From Thermothielavioides terrestris NRRL 8126 (lineage: Eukaryota; Ascomycota; Sordariomycetes; Sordariales; Chaetomiaceae), in contig NC_016458.1 in assembly GCF_000226115.1 (NCBI RefSeq), positions 248,001-312,000 of the forward strand: 64,000 bases of DNA, in the 5' to 3' direction. Both the position numbers and the translations under genes were made by a program. Shown here one piece after another: positions 10,981 to 22,192 of the stretch. Numbering within the stretch: position 1 is the first letter of the stretch; every line of letters starts with the position of its first letter. The notes below the pieces were generated by a model that was not told the origin of the DNA, made no database searches, and saw only the letters and a list, made by a program, of their open reading frames with translations.

Positions 10981-13826
10981 TTACCACGAAAAGGTCATCA
11001 AGGCCGGGTTGAGGGCCAGGGGCAGCAGCAGGTGGGAGGCGGCGACGGTGGCCATGGGCAGGATGGCGACGAAGTCCCGGATCTGCCAGCTGTAGGGGAT
11101 GAAGGGCCCCACGGCGAGGATGATCATGCCGACGATGAAGATGGTGGCGAAGAGCATCGAGAATTTGAACTGTATACAGAGGAAAGACAATGCGTTAGTC
11201 AATTGCGGCTAAGACTCAAATGTTGGGGGTTGGTGTGAGATAAGGGGGTGGTGGGTAAAACACACCTTCTTCAGCACCTTGGGCACCTCGATGAAAAAGT
11301 TGGAGAACTCGGCCTCCTTGGCGGTGGCGCCCCAGGTCATGTCGATCTCGAACATGTGGGCGAGCAGGGCCTGGGAGACGTGCAGGGACAGGCCGCCGAG
11401 GAAGATGGCGAGCAAGAAAGTCCACTTGAAGTTCTCGTACAGGGCGTAGAGGATGTTGCGCTCGCCGACGCGGTAGCGCATGACGGCCAGGGCGATGTTG
11501 CCGAGGCCGTTGAAGACGAGGATGATGGAGAACCAGACCTGCCACGAGTCAACGTAGTACTTGTCCAGGTAGCCGTTGAACCAGCCCATCAGGAAGTAGT
11601 TGACGCTGGTCATGATCCAGGCGGCGCCGATGGCGTAGTAGGTGCCGATGTAGGAGATGACGGTGATCTTGGAGGTGAAGCGGATGTTGGAGAAGAGGAA
11701 GCGGCGGAAGAGCGGGGTGAAGGGGCCCTTCCAGAGCCACTGGCGGATCGGGTGGAAGAGCAGCTCGTTGCAGCCGTAGGCGTACTTCTCCCAGCGGGCC
11801 AGCTCGTCGTAGACGGTCAGCGAGACGCCCTCCTTGAAGCCGTCGCCGGCCCAGGCGGCCAGGCGGATGATGTAGCCGTTGCACTGCAAGCGCAGCGACA
11901 TGTCGAAGTCCTCGGACACGTGGCTCTCGGACCAGAACTTCTCATACCCGTCCTCGTCCGTGTACGAGACCTGCTGGATGGCGGACCAGCGCAGGATGGC
12001 GTTGTGGCCGACGAAGGGGGCCACGTCGCCGTTGGAGACGGTGTAGCGGATGGCGCTGTAGATGAGGTTGGTGAAGAAGGTGATGCCGTTCTCGAAGTAG
12101 GTGTGGACGACCTGCATGACGCCCGACGAGAACTGCATGATGCCGACGTCGGGCGACAGCTCCATCTCGGACACGGCGTCGAGCAGGCAGTCGGGCGGCA
12201 CGCGCGTGTCCGAGTCGATCAGCAGGATGTAGTCGCCCACGCGGATGTTGCCGTCAGCCCAGGCGCGGCCGTCCTCCTCGAGCACCTCCTTGAGGGCGCG
12301 CTCGTAGGCCAGCGCCTCGTCGTGCTGCGTCCAGTCAGGCGGGCGCTGGATCGCCGCCAGCTTGTCCTCGACGCGGCACGAGATCATGAGCGCAAAGTTC
12401 ATGTTGGACGCCTTCTTGAACTTGCCGCGCCGCTTGAAGCCGTTCTCGCCGTGCTTGGGCCGCGCAACCCAGCCGATGCTGTGGTCGGCGTAGAACTCGA
12501 TGCGCGCGCGCCGGTCCTCCTCCGAGATGAGCTGCAGGCCGTCGTCGTTGATGAACATGTTGGCCGAGCCGCCCTGCAGCTCGTAAGTCGACATGGCCTG
12601 CTTGATCGACTTGACGGTCGGTGCGATGACGGCGGCGAGGCCTTCCTTGTAGACGGGGCACTGGACGGTGACGTGCGGAAGCACGGCCGACCGGAGGCGC
12701 GGCGGCGGGCGGGCCGAGTAGAACTTGGAGTTGACGGTGAGCTGGCGGATGGGGCCGAAGATCTGGGCCAGGCAGCCGACGATGACCTGGGCGAAGAAGA
12801 GGGTGAAGAAGATCTGCACGGGGAACAGGGCCACCAGGGCGAGGCGGACGTAGCTGCCATCGACCGAGATCTCGATGGCCAGCTGCCGGAAGGCCGCGCC
12901 CAGCGAGACGGTCACGAGGATGAGCGTCAGGCTGACCAGGTAGGTGTTGAGCAGGTGCACCGGCCGCTTCTCGGGCTTCAGCTCACCGCTCTCCTCGTCG
13001 ACCTCGGGCTCCTCCACGACGGATCCGGCCTTCTCGTCGCCGTCCTCCTCAGCGCCGGCCTTCCACACCAGCTCCATCAGCTCCGACTCGATCGCCTTGG
13101 CCCTCTGCACCAGGTGCAGCGCGTCGTCGTCCCACACGACCAGCAGACCCTCGGACGCGACGAAGGCGGCGAACTGGTGCTTCCGCGCGCGCGGCAGATC
13201 GTCCACGGTCGGCAGGATCTGCACCCGGAGGCCGTTCATCAGCGGCACGTCGACGGCGTCTGGCGACCAGGCCAGGAAGGTCTTGATGACTCGCGAGTTG
13301 ACCGTCATGGCGCACTGGAGGACGGGTTATTAGCAATTCACGAGACCATGCTTGAACATAGACGATTGGAGAATCCCCCACTCACCTGAACGTTGAGCGC
13401 CGCACATGCCGCGGCGAAGGGCGAGTTGCCCAGCTGCGGCGGGCAGGCCATGTACTGCCCCCTGCTCTTGCGGAGCAGTACGCCCTCGATCTCGCCGCTG
13501 CCGTCCGACACCCAGAGGTGCGAGCACTGCTGCTGGTACAGGTAGTTGACCATGACCTCGTGCTTGATGTCGTCCAGGAAGAGCGAGCTCCCCGTCGACT
13601 TTACCGACCGGCCCGAGATGGACTGCGGCCGGGAGCTGTACCGCGGCGTGGGCGGGTGCAGCTCGGAATCCGGCCGCAGCGACGGCGCTGACGTGGGGTT
13701 CTCGGACATGGATGGCTGCTGGTGATGCCTCGCATTGTTGCTGTTTCTTGATGGCGAGCTTGGCGTGGCCTGTGACTGAGACTTTGGCTCCGGCTTCTCA
13801 GCCTTGAAGTAGCTCCCGATCCCCAT
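10981..13826 (-). CDS. family 2 glycosyltransferase (fungal GT2, hyphal growth type)
   Basis: Three exons on the minus strand (13826-13386, 13314-11266, 11169-10981), 892 residues, all introns in phase 0. The first about 250 residues are cytosolic and Ser/Pro-rich. Two membrane segments lie near 267-290 and 304-334. The GT-A domain starts near 360 (VTVQCPVYKEGL), has a DxD motif in LLIDSDTR (about 515), the acid motif VSEDFDMSLR (about 614-622) and RQWLW (about 671). Several membrane helices close the protein (SYIGTYYAIGAAWIM, FKFSMLFATIFIVGMIILAV). This fits the processive membrane GT2 enzymes of filamentous fungi described as needed for hyphal growth on solid surfaces. The sugar product is unknown to me. 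It is chitin-synthase-like in fold but lacks the usual chitin synthase length. Confidence 0.85.
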
Positions 13827-14472
13827 GGCGGCGGCGGCGGCCCAGGGCGCTGGGCTTCCTCCGTGCTGAATTCAAGATGCTCGCCCACCCCAAGATCCAA
13901 CTGCCCGTCAACGGACCACGCTCCCCAAGAGCACACACAACCCAGGCGTCTTGATACTGCCAGAGAGGGTCAGTTAACTGGCAAGGCGCAGCCCGGTCAC
14001 TCTCGAACTGGATAACGTTGCTTGGATGGGATGCACCGACGCAAGCCGTTGGAGCTGCCCGGTCCGGAGTCGTACCTGATCCTTCGCCGTGGTTGAACTG
14101 CCGAGTACTGTGTATGCTGCTGTGTTGCCGAGAGCCGGGGCTCCAACAATAAGTCCACTCAAGCCCGACTGGCTCTCGAATTCATCAAGCCTGTACACGT
14201 TCTTGGTAGAGCGAGCGTGAGGAGATGGTGCTCGGGTGAAAGGCAAAGATAGCGAATGGACGGCTTCGGGCAGATGGTCCTGGAAGCCTTGGTGTAAGCG
14301 AGCGAGGAGTCGAGGCTCGGGATGGCTGATGGCAGCTGTCTGCTTATGCCGTTGCTGCGTGCTCTACGTTAGACTCCGAACCCGAGCGCCGTGAGAACGA
14401 GTGTTGCTGATCGCCAGAAGCGAAGCAAGGAGCTTGTGGGAGGAGTAACAGCAAAAGCCGTGGCAGTAGTTG

Positions 14473-14510
<38 letters not shown>

Positions 14511-15759
14511 AGCGCCAACACGGCGGGCACCGACCCGCGGCGACAGGGGAGGGGAATGGTCAAAAAGCGGACGCCGTGTGCTGTGCTGGCGATTGGTCTC
14601 GATTCGATGCTCCTCTGTCCCCGGGCCCTGGTCCTACCCAACACAGTAGTTAGCCCTGCACAGAAACCATGTGCTTGGCATGGTGCCTGGTTGCATCCGA
14701 GCTGGATTCAGACACAATAACTACCTGATGTAGTGCATGGATAGTAAGGTAACTCCACCAGCGTATGGACAGGGGACTGGGGGCTCAGGGCCCGTGTAAG
14801 TGACAGGTTCAGAGGGACTGCCGGTTTCCCGGTTCGGCCAGCATGCATCGCTCGGCACGTTTTTCCCTGCTTGGTTCGTCCAACAACGAACAGTTTGAGC
14901 AGAACTGCGCAACGTGCGGCTGTGCTCCGTACATTTCGGCTTTGACAAGGTGACAGCGGTCACAGCACTACACACATACCTTTGCTTAGTGTCGGCGGCT
15001 GCCTCTCATCTCCGACCTAGCGCCTTGTTGCTGCGGCTGTGGCCTCATGGCGGCAATAAGGCGGAGTCTATTGCTTGCCGTGGCGTTTGCGTGGCGCCTG
15101 GCCTGAAGGTTCGAGTTTGCTGGCCGGATGCGAACCCGGACGTTCACTCACTGGCTGGACGCTACCCGAGTTAGGTAGTGGAGGTCAGGGAGTTAACCAT
15201 GGCTCAACATCGTTTTTGTCCGGCCCGGATTGGGTGCCATTATCTGCAAAGAACCTGCGCGTGGGGTCCAGTTGCTGCGCCCAACGGCTCAACCCTTCTT
15301 TCGCCGATCGGAATGCGGATGCGGCCAACGGCTCGACAACGTGATCGGAGACGCTGCCATCCGCCGCCCCTGCTTTGTGAGCAGCTGCGTCGTTTGCAAG
15401 TGCATGGGCTCGTGTGTGGGAGTCATCTGGTGTTCCGGCGCACTAGAAAGAAGACAGGAAATGGAATGGAAGCTTCCATCAGCCGTCCCCCCACCATCGG
15501 AGGTGTGGGCCTTGTGTTGCACCGAAAATGCTGGCCCGATAAGGCTCGACAAACGGCGCTGAGGCCCCACTGTGTGCTTCGCTGAGAAATGGTCCAGGCA
15601 CTGCAGTGTATGTAAGGTAACCATCGTAACGTTGTAGTGTAACGTTAGTTTCCTAACTCAGGTATCCTGTGTTTTCGGTGTTTTGTTTTTTCTCGGTCGG
15701 TGGGGTATGTTGGCGCCCGCCAACTTCAGCTGAGCGATAAAGCACCACAGTTCCTCTGT
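13827..15759. other. upstream region of the GT2 gene and intergenic DNA
   Basis: No supported gene. The first part should contain the promoter and leader of the GT2 gene. A CAG repeat lies at about 14476-14509. A long open frame through it is only a repeat artefact. GTAACGTTGTAGTGTAACGTTAG-like sequence near 15627-15649 has partial dyad symmetry. Confidence 0.5.
14476..14509. repeat. CAG trinucleotide repeat
   Basis: About eleven consecutive CAG triplets at 14476-14509, outside any supported gene. Confidence 0.85.
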
Positions 15760-15936
15760 TACGGCGCTCCAAGTCCTTCACTGTCCATAAACGTGACACT
15801 CGTTTGCAACTAACTCCAACCAAACAAACAAACCTGGCCCACTTTCAAAATCGCTCTTCGCTATATGCAATAAAACATTGCCTACCCTGCCTATCGCTCT
15901 CGCTTACCTACCTCTATGGCTTGTGCGCACCCTGCG

Positions 15937-16244
15937 GCACCCACAGTTACGTACCCTGCGGCACCCACAGTTACGTACTCTGCGGCACCCACAGTTACGC
16001 ACCCTGCGGCACCCACAGTTACGTACCCTGCGGCACCCACAGTTACGCACCCTGCGGCACCCACAGTTACGCACCCTGCGGCACCTACAGTTACGCACCC
16101 TGCAGCAGCCACAGTTACGTACCCTGCCTGCGGCAGCCACAGCTACGTACCCTGCCTACGGCAGCCACAGCTACGTACCCTGCCTGCGGCAGCCACAGTT
16201 GTGCACCCTGCCTGTGGCAGCCACAGTTGTGCACCCTGCCTATA
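15937..16244. repeat. minisatellite of 24-base then 28-base units
   Basis: Seven units of 24 bases (15937-16104, GCACCCACAGTTACGTACCC plus TGCG) are followed by five units of 28 bases (16105-16244, GCAGCCACAGTTACGTACCC plus TGCCTGCG-like). Units differ at a few positions (T/C, GTA/GCA). The 28-base form looks like the 24-base form with CTGC-type duplication at its end. Open frames through it are by-products of the repeat. Confidence 0.95.
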
Positions 16245-16289
16245 GCTCCTAGAGGTATTGCAAGGTGTAAGGTAGCTAAAATATCTTTA

Positions 16290-16329
16290 ATTGTATAGAG
16301 CGAGGGGCGATTGTATAGAGCGAGGGGCG
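16290..16329. repeat. 20-base direct duplication
   Basis: ATTGTATAGAGCGAGGGGCG occurs twice head to tail (16290-16309, 16310-16329) inside the right half of the inverted-repeat element. The left arm has one related inverted copy near 15850-15870. Confidence 0.9.
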
Positions 16330-16443
16330 ATTCTTAAAATCGGGTTGCAGCGGGGTAAGCTGGTTGCTGTGGCGATTGTTCGGCTAGCAGTTAGTTGCAA
16401 ACGGGTTTAGGTTAATGGACAGTGAAGGACTTGGAGCGCCGTA

Positions 16444-18267
16444 CTCTGTATTGTCTCCGAGTTAAAGCGGCGGGTGCCTCGCTCTGGTCGCCATTTTTGG
16501 ACTCTCCATCGCGAGTGCACGCCCCCGGGGCCACCTGCAACCTTCTACGCTAATGTACATACACTACGGCAAGATGAACAATAGCGCGCCGCCAACCTGG
16601 CAGAGACAGGGACCGCCCCTCAAGTATCCGCGTCCAGACAAAGCTCATTGACTCTGACGCTTCGCCGAAAGAAATACGAGCATTGGCACCGTCAAACCAC
16701 GTCGCAGAAGAAACCAAAAATAACCAGGAGGGGCCAGCCACCCACCACCTGCTTTGTTTTTTTTCCTGTCAGATCGCATCTGCAGCGCAACCCCACCGCA
16801 TCGGTCGCTGAACGGCCGATCGTCCAGTCAGGGGAGAGAAGAGGGCGGGAAGGACGAGCGTTCGTGGATGCAGTGACCTGCACGCACGCACATTGATACG
16901 AAGCTGCGTTGGCAGGCCCAGCGGCCAGTCATCCCAGCGCGATAACTACGCTAGTTATGACGATGCTGGGCCGGCCCGAGGTCGGTGATAGTGATTCATG
17001 CTGGCACGCGCAGCGATTGTGAGACACGGCGCTGGTGACCCGACCGCCACCTCGTGTCGAACAATCGACCGCCGAGAGGAACGGCGACCGCCGACAGGGC
17101 GGGCGTCTCCCGGTCGGCTGCGATTGTCTCACCGTCTTACATATACCGCAATACACTAGTTCCGCGCCGCCCAATTGGCTCCGTTTGCGCTTGCCCTTGC
17201 CATTCTAGCGGTAACGAAGTCCAGAGATATCAACGAGTTCGAGGAGGAGCCGAAAGAAGCCGCAGGCCGCATGAGCAAAGAAGTTCCCTCCGAATATTGA
17301 TCCTTCCCAGCTCCCTGATATCACCAGCCCTGGTAAAAGCGTTATTTATCTATTCGGCGATGAAAGAAACCTGAAATATTGAGGAGGGGGCTGAAAACTA
17401 TCTCCGATACCCGTGGACTATCGATGCGCCCAGCCAGCGCCCGCTGCGGCGGCCCCTGGAGCGTTGTGGAGACAATGATCCACGCAGGGGGCCGAGCGGC
17501 TGCGGTTCGCCTGGACGACCAGGGCATGGGCGCAATCCCGTCGTTCTGGGCCGGATAACAACATCGAGATTACGGATCTCTGATGCATCCGACGACGGGA
17601 GAATTTGAGGGATTCTTCGACAACGGCTGGAAAACCCGTATCCGGGCAAATGCCCTTCCTTCATAATCTGGCCCCCAGGGCAGGAATCCTGCTGGCCGAG
17701 TCTGCCAAAACGACGGACGCAAAGAGATGGGCTCCAATTTACACAGTCCTCTGCAGTGGTAGCAGTGCTGTAATTACAGGTTACAGACAGCCATGCTCTG
17801 TGGTGATAACCCGCCGCTCGAGCCTCTCAAAAAGCGCGCGCCACAGGAAAAGGGGGTTGGGTAACTGACACCCAGCTCGGCGCCGCCGCGTGTTTCGAAA
17901 GCCGAACGCCCAGCCGATCCAGCAGATTGGTTCTGTCGCACGAGGCCCTTTCTGCCACGAGAAGCTTTGGGGACCTTCATTGAGTGCACGTCTGTCAGGC
18001 AAACCGGAGTGAACTACCGATTCTCCTTGTATGTATTCACCTGGCGTCTGCTGGCCCTTCAGGAGACCAGCGCACACGTCATGAGACAGTCTGATGAAAA
18101 CCCAAGAAAGACCACAAGACTAGCGGAAATAGTAGACATTACCCAAAGGAACCCCAGATCTATAACTCCAACACCACCGCAGACAGACAGACCGATAGAG
18201 AGACAAAAACCATGTCCAAGTCCCAAGAACAAAATACGAAATAAGATGTATCCTCTCAGTCCAGCCG
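16444..18267. other. intergenic region, no gene seen
   Basis: About 1.8 kb without recognisable coding sequence. A small dyad ATAACTA-CGC-TAGTTAT lies near 16940. The right end holds the 3' flank of the GH16 gene. Confidence 0.5.
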
Positions 18268-19800
18268 CTACAGATCCTCGTCGCCGTCGCACTGCTGCCA
18301 CATCATGACCTTGCTGACCTCCATCTGGGGCTGGGTCCAGGTGGGGAACCACTTGTCCTTGGCCTGCCAGAAGTCCTTCTTGGCGTTGGGCGAGGCGTCG
18401 AGCCAGGGCTTGCCGTTGACGTTGTCCTCGAACCAGCCGTTGGTGCCGCCGACGGCGAGGTTGAGGATCAGGTAGAAGGGCTGGTCGAAGGGGGTCTGGT
18501 CGCGGCCGGTGCTGCTCCAGATGTCGACGATGCGCGTGCCGTTGGCGTCCTGCGTCGGGAAGTTGCCGCGCGACCACATGGGCGTGTCGAAGTTGACGTA
18601 GAGCACCTGCAGCAGGCGCGAGTTGACGTAGGTGAAGAGGTACTTCTGCGACCACTCGAGCCCGAACGTGTTGAAGCCGGCCGAGTAGGTCGTGTGCAGC
18701 GCCTGCCGCTTGACGTTGGTGCGCCACCAGCCGTCGTTGGCCGGGTTGGGCCCCCAGTGCAGCGCCGACGACATGATGTTGTTGCCGCCCTGCGGGTACG
18801 TGTAGTTGTTGCCTCGGCTCTCCATCAGGTCGATCTCGCCCGACTGCGGCCACGGCCCGTAGACCGAGTCGCGCGGCATCATCCAGATGGCCGGCCACAG
18901 CCAGTCGCCGGCCGGCAGCTTGGCCGTCACCTCGACCCGCCCGTACTTGATCGTCGCCCCGGGCCGAGTGTTGATGCGGCCCGACAGCACCGGCGGCACG
19001 ATGGACGAGTTGCCCGTCGTGATGTTGGTCACAGCGATGCAGTCGGCCGGCAGCTTTGACGTGCACGTGCCGTCCTTGAGCAGGTTGATCGTGTAGTCCT
19101 GCTGCATCAGGGCGTCGTCCTGCGGCGTCGCCTTGATGATGAGGTTGCCGTTCTCGATGTAGACGTTCTGGTCACCGCCGGTGGTCTGCTCGAACTCGCC
19201 GTTGCTGGCATGACGGCGTCAGTCTGTCTCTCTCTCTGCATAGTCGTGACAACGAACGGGGAAAGCTAGGAAAGAAAGGCCTTACCCAAACCCGCCTACC
19301 TGCACCTCCTTCTGCCAGATCTTTTCGTTGAAGCCATTGGACCAGTCCTCCTCCAGCACGAGGCAGTACTTGTGCTTGACGACGCTGCGGATGCCGTCCC
19401 AGACCAGCACGCCCGAGATGGCGAGGCCGATGAAGATGCCCAGCAAGGGCAGGATGGTGACCCACTTCTCCTTGGGGTCGGCCTGCTTGGTCCACGGCTT
19501 TTCGATCTCGCCCTTGCGCACGCGGCGCGAGTGGAAGTAGCGCTGCCCTCCGTCGTAGCGGCCCAGCGCCGAGGCCGAGTCGAGGCTGCTAGCGGGCCGC
19601 GAAGCGTCGGGGCTGGCGAACGGGTTGGCCGGGTTCCCGGACGAGCGGTGCGACGCCTGCGACTCGACGCCGTCGCCGAAGGGGTTACGGCCGACCGACT
19701 CGCTCGGCGTGCCGGGCCGCTGCGGGGTCGGGGCGGCGGTGGAGGCGACCGACGGCATGCCGGCGGCCGAGCGGCCGTAGAAGTGCTCGGTGTGATCCAT
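18268..19800 (-). CDS. type II membrane GH16 beta-glucanase/transglycosylase
   Basis: Two exons (19800-19286, 19204-18268), 483 residues. The ATG at 19800 (MDHTEHFYGR) was chosen because the frame upstream has no ATG. A Ser/Pro-rich cytosolic tail of about 112 residues precedes one membrane helix at about 114-135 (LPLLGIFIGLAISGVLVW), so the catalytic domain faces the lumen or outside. The GH16 domain spans about 147-483. The catalytic signature E-I-D-L-M-E sits at about 295-300, in PQSGEIDLMESRGNN. Tryptophan-rich substrate-cleft segments are present (GDWLWPAIWMMPRDS). Known relatives act on beta-1,3- or mixed-linked glucans, and yeast Kre6/Skn1 share the type II topology. Role in cell-wall glucan remodelling is inferred; the exact linkage specificity cannot be read from sequence. 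Confidence 0.85.
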
Positions 19801-21557
19801 CGGAGCGGCCGTAGTCAGGAGCAGGATATGCTCGGGCGGCTGCTTCAACCGCGCTACGGCGCCAGATGCGCAACCAGACAGCAGTCACCGATCAAGTATG
19901 GTTATGGTTTATGAAAGGTGCAGGAAACGAGAGACGGGGTGGTTGACGGCGAGGAGCAGGCAAACAAGCAAGCAACAAAGCCAAGAGCAATCCTCAACGC
20001 TGGTGAAAACGAGAGACACGACCCGACCAGAGCAAAGCAAGCTCAACACATTGGCAACCCGGGTCTTGGTGGTGAGTGGGATGAAGACGAAAACCAAACT
20101 GTAATGGCCGCCACCCCGGCCCAACATCCCGCCCAGCCTGAGCACGCCAGGCCCAGCTCCAGAACCATTTGTCGCCGCCGCCCTGCGAAGCAACGCCAGG
20201 CGAGCCCGGCGAGCCTGCAGGAAACAAACGCACACGGGCTTGGCGATGCGGCGACGGCTGGATGGACCGCATTAGCGCAGGGTCTGTCGTTGGCTGCAGT
20301 GGAGCGAAGGGTGCAAATGCGCCGGGTCTCGGCTGCCGTAGGCACCTGAGTCCCGTCGTTCCCGGATCTGGACGATTCTCAGCAAACGATAACGATAGCT
20401 GTATTCCGTATTAGTGCTTTCTGCAAGCTTGTGGGCCCAGTCCGTATTTTTCAGCTCTCCATGGGCCATCGTGATGTTGCAGCCCAGCCGGAGGTGTCCC
20501 AGCCTGTCTTGCCCCGCCACCACAAAAAGCAGCGAGAGATTCCAGAAAGGGCGGAAATGGCTCGAGCGCGTACCTGCAGTGGGCCGCAAAGCTTTGGGCT
20601 GAATTGATGCCCGGTTTGGCTAGACCGTCTCGCTTTAGGTCTCCAAGCCCACACCATAAACGTTAGTGTACGGATTACCAGGAGGTTCGTACCCAAGCGG
20701 TAATCTAGTATACACTATCACGGTATGAAATCTCCACCATTTCCTCGAGCGCATCGATAGCGCTTTCTGGTTTTGGCCATGCATCTTCAGCCGCAAAAAC
20801 AATATTTGACCCTGCCGACAGAGGAGGGAGCCAGGGAGGTTGAGACAGGCCGCGCGGGTTCCTGAATGCCTTCCAAGGAGGTAGGACTTTTGGAAATTTC
20901 GGGAGTGTTTGCCTTCGTTACGTGCTGGATTTTAAATCCAGGAATCCTTTGACACTCATATAGTGTAAGGCTGTAAGCTCCCGGTGCGGTGGTCCCTGGA
21001 GATCCCCGATCGACACGGCACACAACGATGACAGGCGGCCCACTCTAGCTAATCCGTACAGAGTACAATGAGCACAAGTCAACCATGGCCGAAGCGGGAG
21101 ATTCCAGAATACCGACTTTCGAACACCAGCCGAGATTGAGGGCGCAAAAGGCACAGCTGGCTGTATCTCGTCCGTGGGGGTTCACTGGCTGGCTCATTAA
21201 CGAACTTGATGCCGTTAACCTTACCCAGCAACAGTATCCGTATCCTTACGTTCGGATGTAACTAAATGGTTCCAAGCTCTCGCAGCCACGTGTGGCCCCC
21301 TGGCCGCTGGGTCCGTTCGTGCCACTCACCGGCTCGACGATGTGTCCGGGGCTTGTTGAGCAGCGTGGGCAGGATAACACAGGTAACGTAGCGCACGGTT
21401 CGTGCTGCGTAGGTAGGTATTCAGAACGACGACTGCTGGTGGTGAACCTCGAAGCTGTGTCACTGTGCAGGTTCGCCCAATTCTTGCTCTCGCCCTCGGC
21501 GACGGATGGCCCGCAAATGATTATCGCATTATGCGGATATGCATTCATCAAACAAAT
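19801..21557. other. intergenic region between GH16 gene and tRNA
   Basis: No supported gene. Open frames are short and without domain resemblance. The first several hundred bases are the probable promoter and leader of the GH16 gene. Confidence 0.5.
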
Positions 21558-21645
21558 CCCCTTGTGGTGTAGTTGGCTATCACGTTCGGCTGTAAATGCG
21601 TTTACCGATACCGAAAGGTCACCGGCTCGATTCCGGTCGAGGGGA
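21558..21645 (+). tRNA. tRNA-Tyr (GTA) with 14-base intron
   Basis: Folds as a complete cloverleaf of 74 bases plus an intron. The acceptor stem is CCCCTTG/CGAGGGG with C1-G72, the known eukaryotic Tyr identity pair. The D arm has G18-G19. The anticodon stem is TTCGG/CCGAA with loop CT-GTA-A. The T arm is ACCGG/CCGGT and the discriminator is A. The intron follows position 37 (canonical site) and contains TTAC, complementary to GTAA of the anticodon loop, as expected for pre-tRNA-Tyr. A T5 run at 21650-21654 should stop RNA polymerase III. Confidence 0.92.
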
Positions 21646-22192
21646 CAACTTTTTGTGCTTTTTCGTTACCTTAGGTATCCTGCCTTCTCCCGCTCTCTCT
21701 CGCAGCCACGTCGAGCAAGAGGTAGGGTGACATTGGATTGCCATTGTCAAGAGCGGTGGCGGCACCTTCTCGAGGTGTCTAGCTGTTGCCAGCAATTAAT
21801 GCACGGCCCGCCAGTTGACGAACATGGCATTTCCACATATCACTGTTGATGCCGCTCCTTAAGGCTTCAGGCACCTCCACACTTTAGGTTGTTTTCTGGC
21901 AGGTACTCCGTACACTCATCGAGTCCCATTTGTTCCCAGACTCGAAAATTGAGAGTGCGCACACAGCGACCTCCAGCGACGAGTCAGTCCGACCGTTGTG
22001 ACGGAAGGCACGGTGGACCACAGGCAGGCCTGAATTTATCGAGCACCCCGTACCACATCCTCAGATCCAATTCAATCCTTACCTGACCCTCACACAAAAC
22101 AGTAATCCCAACCCCAACCCCAACACCACAACACACCACACCACACCGCACCATGGCCTTGGTCTCCGGTTGCCGGCACGCGAATCCGACCC
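21646..22192. other. intergenic region
   Basis: Holds the pol III terminator of the tRNA and the 3' flank of the calpain-like gene. A TACCTTAGGTA palindrome lies at 21667-21677. An ACACCAC-rich stretch lies at about 22125-22155. No gene seen. Confidence 0.5.

Larger units (their letters stand above)
15760..16443. mobile_element. MITE-like inverted-repeat element with internal minisatellite
   Basis: Bases 15760-15788 are the exact reverse complement of 16415-16443 (29 bases, beginning TACGGCGCTCCAAGT). Bases 15801-15815 match 16389-16403 inverted (15 bases, CGTTTGCAACTAACT). Weaker inverted similarity continues inward, for example ATCGCTCTTCGCTATATGCA against ATCGCCCCTCGCTCTATACA. The six bases CTCTGT lie directly outside both ends (15754-15759 and 16444-16449), a likely target-site duplication. 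TA at each outer end could instead be the duplication. There is no transposase, so the element is non-autonomous. Inside are a minisatellite (15937-16244) and a 20-base direct duplication (16290-16329). Confidence 0.8.

Noticed and set aside
11248..13389. 713-codon plus-strand open frame opposite the GT2 gene
   Set aside because: Antisense shadow created by GC-rich third codon positions; composition is Val/Gly/Asp/Arg-rich with no domain, while the minus strand encodes a clear glycosyltransferase with introns.
14369..14720. Poly-Ala frames on both strands
   Set aside because: Translations of the CAG repeat; nothing conserved on either side.
15937..16244. CRISPR-like array
   Set aside because: Units are directly tandem with no spacers, and the genome is eukaryotic.
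15804..16298. Repeat-containing open frames with CGTHSYVP or APTVTYPA units
   Set aside because: Produced by the 24-base unit being divisible by three; the 28-base units change the frame, so no single repeat protein is maintained.
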